DNA from: JBGTIS01 sp041745535
GTDB lineage: Bacteria > Bacteroidota > Bacteroidia > Cytophagales > Cyclobacteriaceae
Length of the DNA: 8,418 nt
Assembly (NCBI GenBank): GCA_041745535.1
Contig: JBGTIS010000280.1
Location: 1 to 8,418 of the forward strand
Direction: 5' to 3'
Part shown: positions 6,058-8,418 of the stretch, in pieces
Position numbering within the stretch: position 1 is the stretch's first letter
Layout of the letters: every line of letters begins with the position of its first letter
Made by a program: the position numbers and the translations under genes
Notes under the pieces: generated by a model
What the model was told of the DNA's origin: nothing
The model's input: the letters and a program-made list of their open reading frames with translations, nothing else
The model's database searches: none

Positions 6058-6957
6058 CTAAAACAAATTGCCAACGCCAAAGGTAAGCACGTATAGCAGG
6101 GTACTCAATGCCATTTGTTTCAGATATGGATCTAGCTCTTTCGCGCTTTGCTTTTGCTGAACAGCTAATCCGTTAGCAAACAGCAGCGGAAGGCACAACA
6201 AAAATAACCATTGGTAATACGACTTAAAGTTAAAATAAATGTAAATAATCGAGCAGATTATCCCAAGTATTAACAGCGCCCAGTGATAAATCACAGCCTT
6301 TTCTCTGCCTAACCGAACCGCTACTGATTTTTTTCCTGACAAGGCATCTGTTTTAATATCTCTGATATTATTTACATTTAGTACAGCAGTTGAAAACAGT
6401 CCACAGGTGCTGGCAGGAAGTAAATATTGCCAGGATATGATATGAGAATGCAGATAAAAAGAACCTAAAACGCCTACAATACCAAAAAATAAAAATACCG
6501 ATAAGTCGCCTAAACCCGCATAACCATAGGGCTTCGTACCCGATGTATAAGTAATAGCGGCCAAAATGGCTAATATTCCTATTCCCAGAAATAGAAACAG
6601 TTCTTTTGGATTGCTGGCGAATGCTTCAATAAGGAGCCACACCCCAAAGATTAATGACAATACAGAAGTTACCACCATCCCGGTTTTCATGGCTTTGGCT
6701 GAAATGGCTCCTGACTGAACGGTACGCACAGGGCCCTCCCGGTGCGCGCCATCTACTCCGTGAAATGAATCGCCATAATCGTTCGCGAAATTGGAAAGAA
6801 TTTGTAAAAAAATAGTAGTAAGAGCACTTAAAACAAATACACTCAGATTAAACAGGTTAATGGAAGCCGCCAGAAAGGCACCCATACCGATACTGGCTAA
6901 AGCCAGGGGTAAAGTTCGTAATCGGGCAGCCTGTATCCATGATTTAACTGTTTGCAT
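6058..6957 (-). CDS. menA: 1,4-dihydroxy-2-naphthoate polyprenyltransferase (menaquinone synthesis)
   Basis: This integral membrane prenyltransferase of the UbiA superfamily attaches the isoprenoid tail to 1,4-dihydroxy-2-naphthoate, giving demethylmenaquinone. The first polyprenyl-diphosphate/Mg site is NFANDYGD (56-63, Asp60 and Asp63), followed by the MenA-typical DGAHREGPVRTVQSG (69-83). The second aspartate site is NNIRDIKTD (196-204, Asp200 and Asp204), followed by ALSGKKSVAVRLG. About eight to nine hydrophobic segments fill the rest (for example 15-30, 37-55, 95-112, 119-138, 150-168, 222-242, 248-262, 282-297). The length of 299 residues is normal. The - strand ATG at 6957 precedes a basic amphipathic start. 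The gene follows argS by 38 bases and may share its transcript. The other men genes are not in view. MenA is preferred over UbiA because of the DGAHREGP segment. Confidence 0.95.
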   Translation of the reverse strand: MQTVKSWIQAARLRTLPLALASIGMGAFLAASINLFNLSVFVLSALTTIFLQILSNFANDYGDSFHGVDGAHREGPVRTVQSGAISAKAMKTGMVVTSVLSLIFGVWLLIEAFASNPKELFLFLGIGILAILAAITYTSGTKPYGYAGLGDLSVFLFFGIVGVLGSFYLHSHIISWQYLLPASTCGLFSTAVLNVNNIRDIKTDALSGKKSVAVRLGREKAVIYHWALLILGIICSIIYIYFNFKSYYQWLFLLCLPLLFANGLAVQQKQSAKELDPYLKQMALSTLLYVLTFGVGNLF

Positions 6958-6968
6958 AAATGAGCTAT

Positions 6969-6982
6969 AAAAGTTGTCTTTT
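6969..6982. repeat. small inverted repeat in the argS-menA gap
   Basis: AAAAG (6969-6973) and CTTTT (6978-6982) pair around TTGT inside the 38-base gap. The five-pair, mostly A-T stem is weak. It could be a marginal pause or processing site, or chance in an AT-rich spacer. It is not strong enough to argue that argS and menA are separate transcripts. Confidence 0.2.
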
Positions 6983-6995
6983 GATGGTACGAAAA

Positions 6996-8418
6996 TTACA
7001 TACGGTCGGGTACCTGAATACCTAGTAAATCCATATTTACTCTAATCATTTTGGCTACAACAGCGGAAAAAGCAATACGGAAAGATAAGGTTTGCGGATC
7101 AGGGGCATTAAAAATAGGCACTTCAGTATAAAACCTGTTATATTCTTTAGCAAGGTCATACACATACTGCGCTATTACCGAAGGTGAATAGGTGTTCGCT
7201 GCCATTGCCAGTTTCCGCGGAAACTCGCTCAAAATACCAATAACCGTTTGCTCTGCTGGCTCCAATGTTACTACCGTTTCAAAGTCCTTTTTGTTCTGAT
7301 AACTTATACCAAGTTCATCGGCTTTTCTTACAATGGCCGCGATGCGGGCATGGGTGTACTGAATAAATGGAGCAGTATTGCCCTGAAACTGAACCGACTC
7401 TTCAGGATTGAACAACATTCGTTTTTTAGGGTCTACTTTTAATAGGAAATATTTCAATGCGCCAATTCCTAATATATGATACAGTTCGCTGGCTTGTTGG
7501 GTGGTGAAGCCTTCAATTTTTCCTAATTCTTCCGTTTGCGATTGAGCCGTCAGTATCATTTCGGCAATTAAATCATCAGCATCTACCACAGTACCTTCTC
7601 TTGATTTCATTTTTCCTGAAGGCAAGTCCACCATACCGTACGACAAATGATACAAACCGTCGGCGTAAGGACGATTTAGACGCTTTAGGATTTTAAAAAG
7701 CACATTAAAGTGATAATCCTGCTCATTTCCAACTACATAAACGCATTTATCAAAATTAAAGTCGTTATACCGCATATCAGCAGTACCCAGATCCTGGGTC
7801 ATATACACTGAAGTACCATCAGAACGCAGTACCAGTTTTTTATCCAATCCCTCATCAGACAGGTCAGCCCATACTGAACCATCTTCTTCTTTAAAGAAAA
7901 CCTTCTTTTCCAGGCCTTCTTCTACTATATCTTTTCCCAGCAAATAGGTGTCAGACTCATAATAAATTTTGTTGAAACTAATCCCTATTTTCCCATAAGT
8001 TTCATCAAAACCTTTATACACCCAGGTGTTCATTTTTTTCCACAAATCGATAACCTCCTGATTGCCTTGCTCCCACTTATTGAGGAGTTCCTGCGCTTTA
8101 ACCATCAACGGCGCTTCTTTTTTTGCGGTTTCCTCATCCATTCCCTGCTGCACGAGTTCTGCTATCTGCTTTTTATAAGCCTGATCGAACTTCACGTAAT
8201 AATTTCCTACCAGGTGATCGCCTTTAATTTGTGCTGAAGCAGGAGTTTCATTTTGGCCAAACAGGTCATAGGCAATCATAGATTTGCAGATATGAATACC
8301 CCGGTCGTTCACGATATTTACTCTTTGCACCGTATAGCCGGATGCCTCCAAAATTCGGCTTACCGCATCGCCCAGAAAATTATTCCGCAAGTGCCCCAGG
8401 TGCAAAGGTTTGTTAGTG
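6996..8418 (-). CDS. argS: arginyl-tRNA synthetase, N-terminus beyond the right edge
   Basis: ArgS is the class I enzyme that charges tRNA-Arg with arginine using ATP, in the cytosol. The reading frame is open to the edge. The TTG at 8403-8405 is an internal leucine, not a start, because the codons before it read TNKP and complete the family signature TNKPLHLGHLRN, which contains the HIGH motif as HLGH. Counting from that leucine, 469 residues are visible. The KMSKS counterpart is GKMKSREGTVV (264-274), and FNPEESVQFQGNTAPFIQYTHARI (332-354 region) leads into the anticodon-binding DALR domain. The C-terminus LGIQVPDRM is family-typical. Usual length is about 590, so about 120 residues, the N-terminal tRNA D-loop-recognition domain, lie outside. 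menA follows 38 bases downstream on the same strand. Confidence 0.97.
   Translation of the reverse strand, partial: TNKPLHLGHLRNNFLGDAVSRILEASGYTVQRVNIVNDRGIHICKSMIAYDLFGQNETPASAQIKGDHLVGNYYVKFDQAYKKQIAELVQQGMDEETAKKEAPLMVKAQELLNKWEQGNQEVIDLWKKMNTWVYKGFDETYGKIGISFNKIYYESDTYLLGKDIVEEGLEKKVFFKEEDGSVWADLSDEGLDKKLVLRSDGTSVYMTQDLGTADMRYNDFNFDKCVYVVGNEQDYHFNVLFKILKRLNRPYADGLYHLSYGMVDLPSGKMKSREGTVVDADDLIAEMILTAQSQTEELGKIEGFTTQQASELYHILGIGALKYFLLKVDPKKRMLFNPEESVQFQGNTAPFIQYTHARIAAIVRKADELGISYQNKKDFETVVTLEPAEQTVIGILSEFPRKLAMAANTYSPSVIAQYVYDLAKEYNRFYTEVPIFNAPDPQTLSFRIAFSAVVAKMIRVNMDLLGIQVPDRM

Noticed and set aside
7248..7442. 64-residue + strand open frame opposite argS
   Set aside because: Antisense to conserved ArgS sequence with no domain; a shadow.
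8403..8405. TTG at 8405 as the start of argS
   Set aside because: It lies inside the TNKPLHLGH signature; the codons to the right stay in frame and are family-typical, so the gene continues past the edge.
1..8418. Mobile element, defence island or CRISPR
   Set aside because: No transposase, integrase, phage or nuclease gene, no target-site duplication, and no repeat-spacer pattern was seen; all genes are intact or cut only by the window edge.

Overview
The window looks like ordinary chromosomal DNA from a member of the Bacteroidota. A Cytophagales-type genome fits best, but that rank is inference. The supporting signs are moderate-to-low GC, almost no Shine-Dalgarno sequences, TAnnTTTG-type promoter elements, a four-PAS hybrid sensor kinase, a tandem universal stress protein, a menaquinone-pathway MenA, and protein sequences of Bacteroidota character. 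I see no insertion sequence, phage gene, CRISPR array, tRNA or rRNA.

Layout from left to right. Bases 1-105 hold what may be the tail of an upstream + strand gene, then a perfect 10-bp hairpin (46-70). A + strand gene (106-936) encodes an AraC-type helix-turn-helix fused to an O6-alkylguanine-DNA alkyltransferase: an Ada-like protein without the N-terminal zinc domain. It converges on a large - strand gene (1053-4100) for a cytoplasmic hybrid histidine kinase with the order PAS x4, HisKA, HATPase, receiver, HPt-like. A divergent, very AT-rich spacer of about 320 bp follows. It contains a palindrome and the pyrE promoter region with repeated TGTTACA words.

pyrE (4422-5066, +), for orotate phosphoribosyltransferase, ends in a hairpin that overlaps its stop codon. 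It converges on a - strand row read in the order argS (partial, entering from the right edge), menA, then the tandem Usp gene. Only 38 bp separate argS and menA, so they may be co-transcribed. An AT-rich inverted repeat separates menA from the usp gene, which may be its own unit.

Functionally this is a mix of housekeeping genes (pyrimidine synthesis, menaquinone synthesis, arginine tRNA charging) and stress or sensing genes (alkylation repair, universal stress protein, hybrid kinase). They do not form one pathway. I found no convincing undescribed system. The points most worth checking are two start-site corrections (the kinase, and argS continuing past the edge), the architecture of the pyrE leader, and the degenerate HPt end of the kinase.
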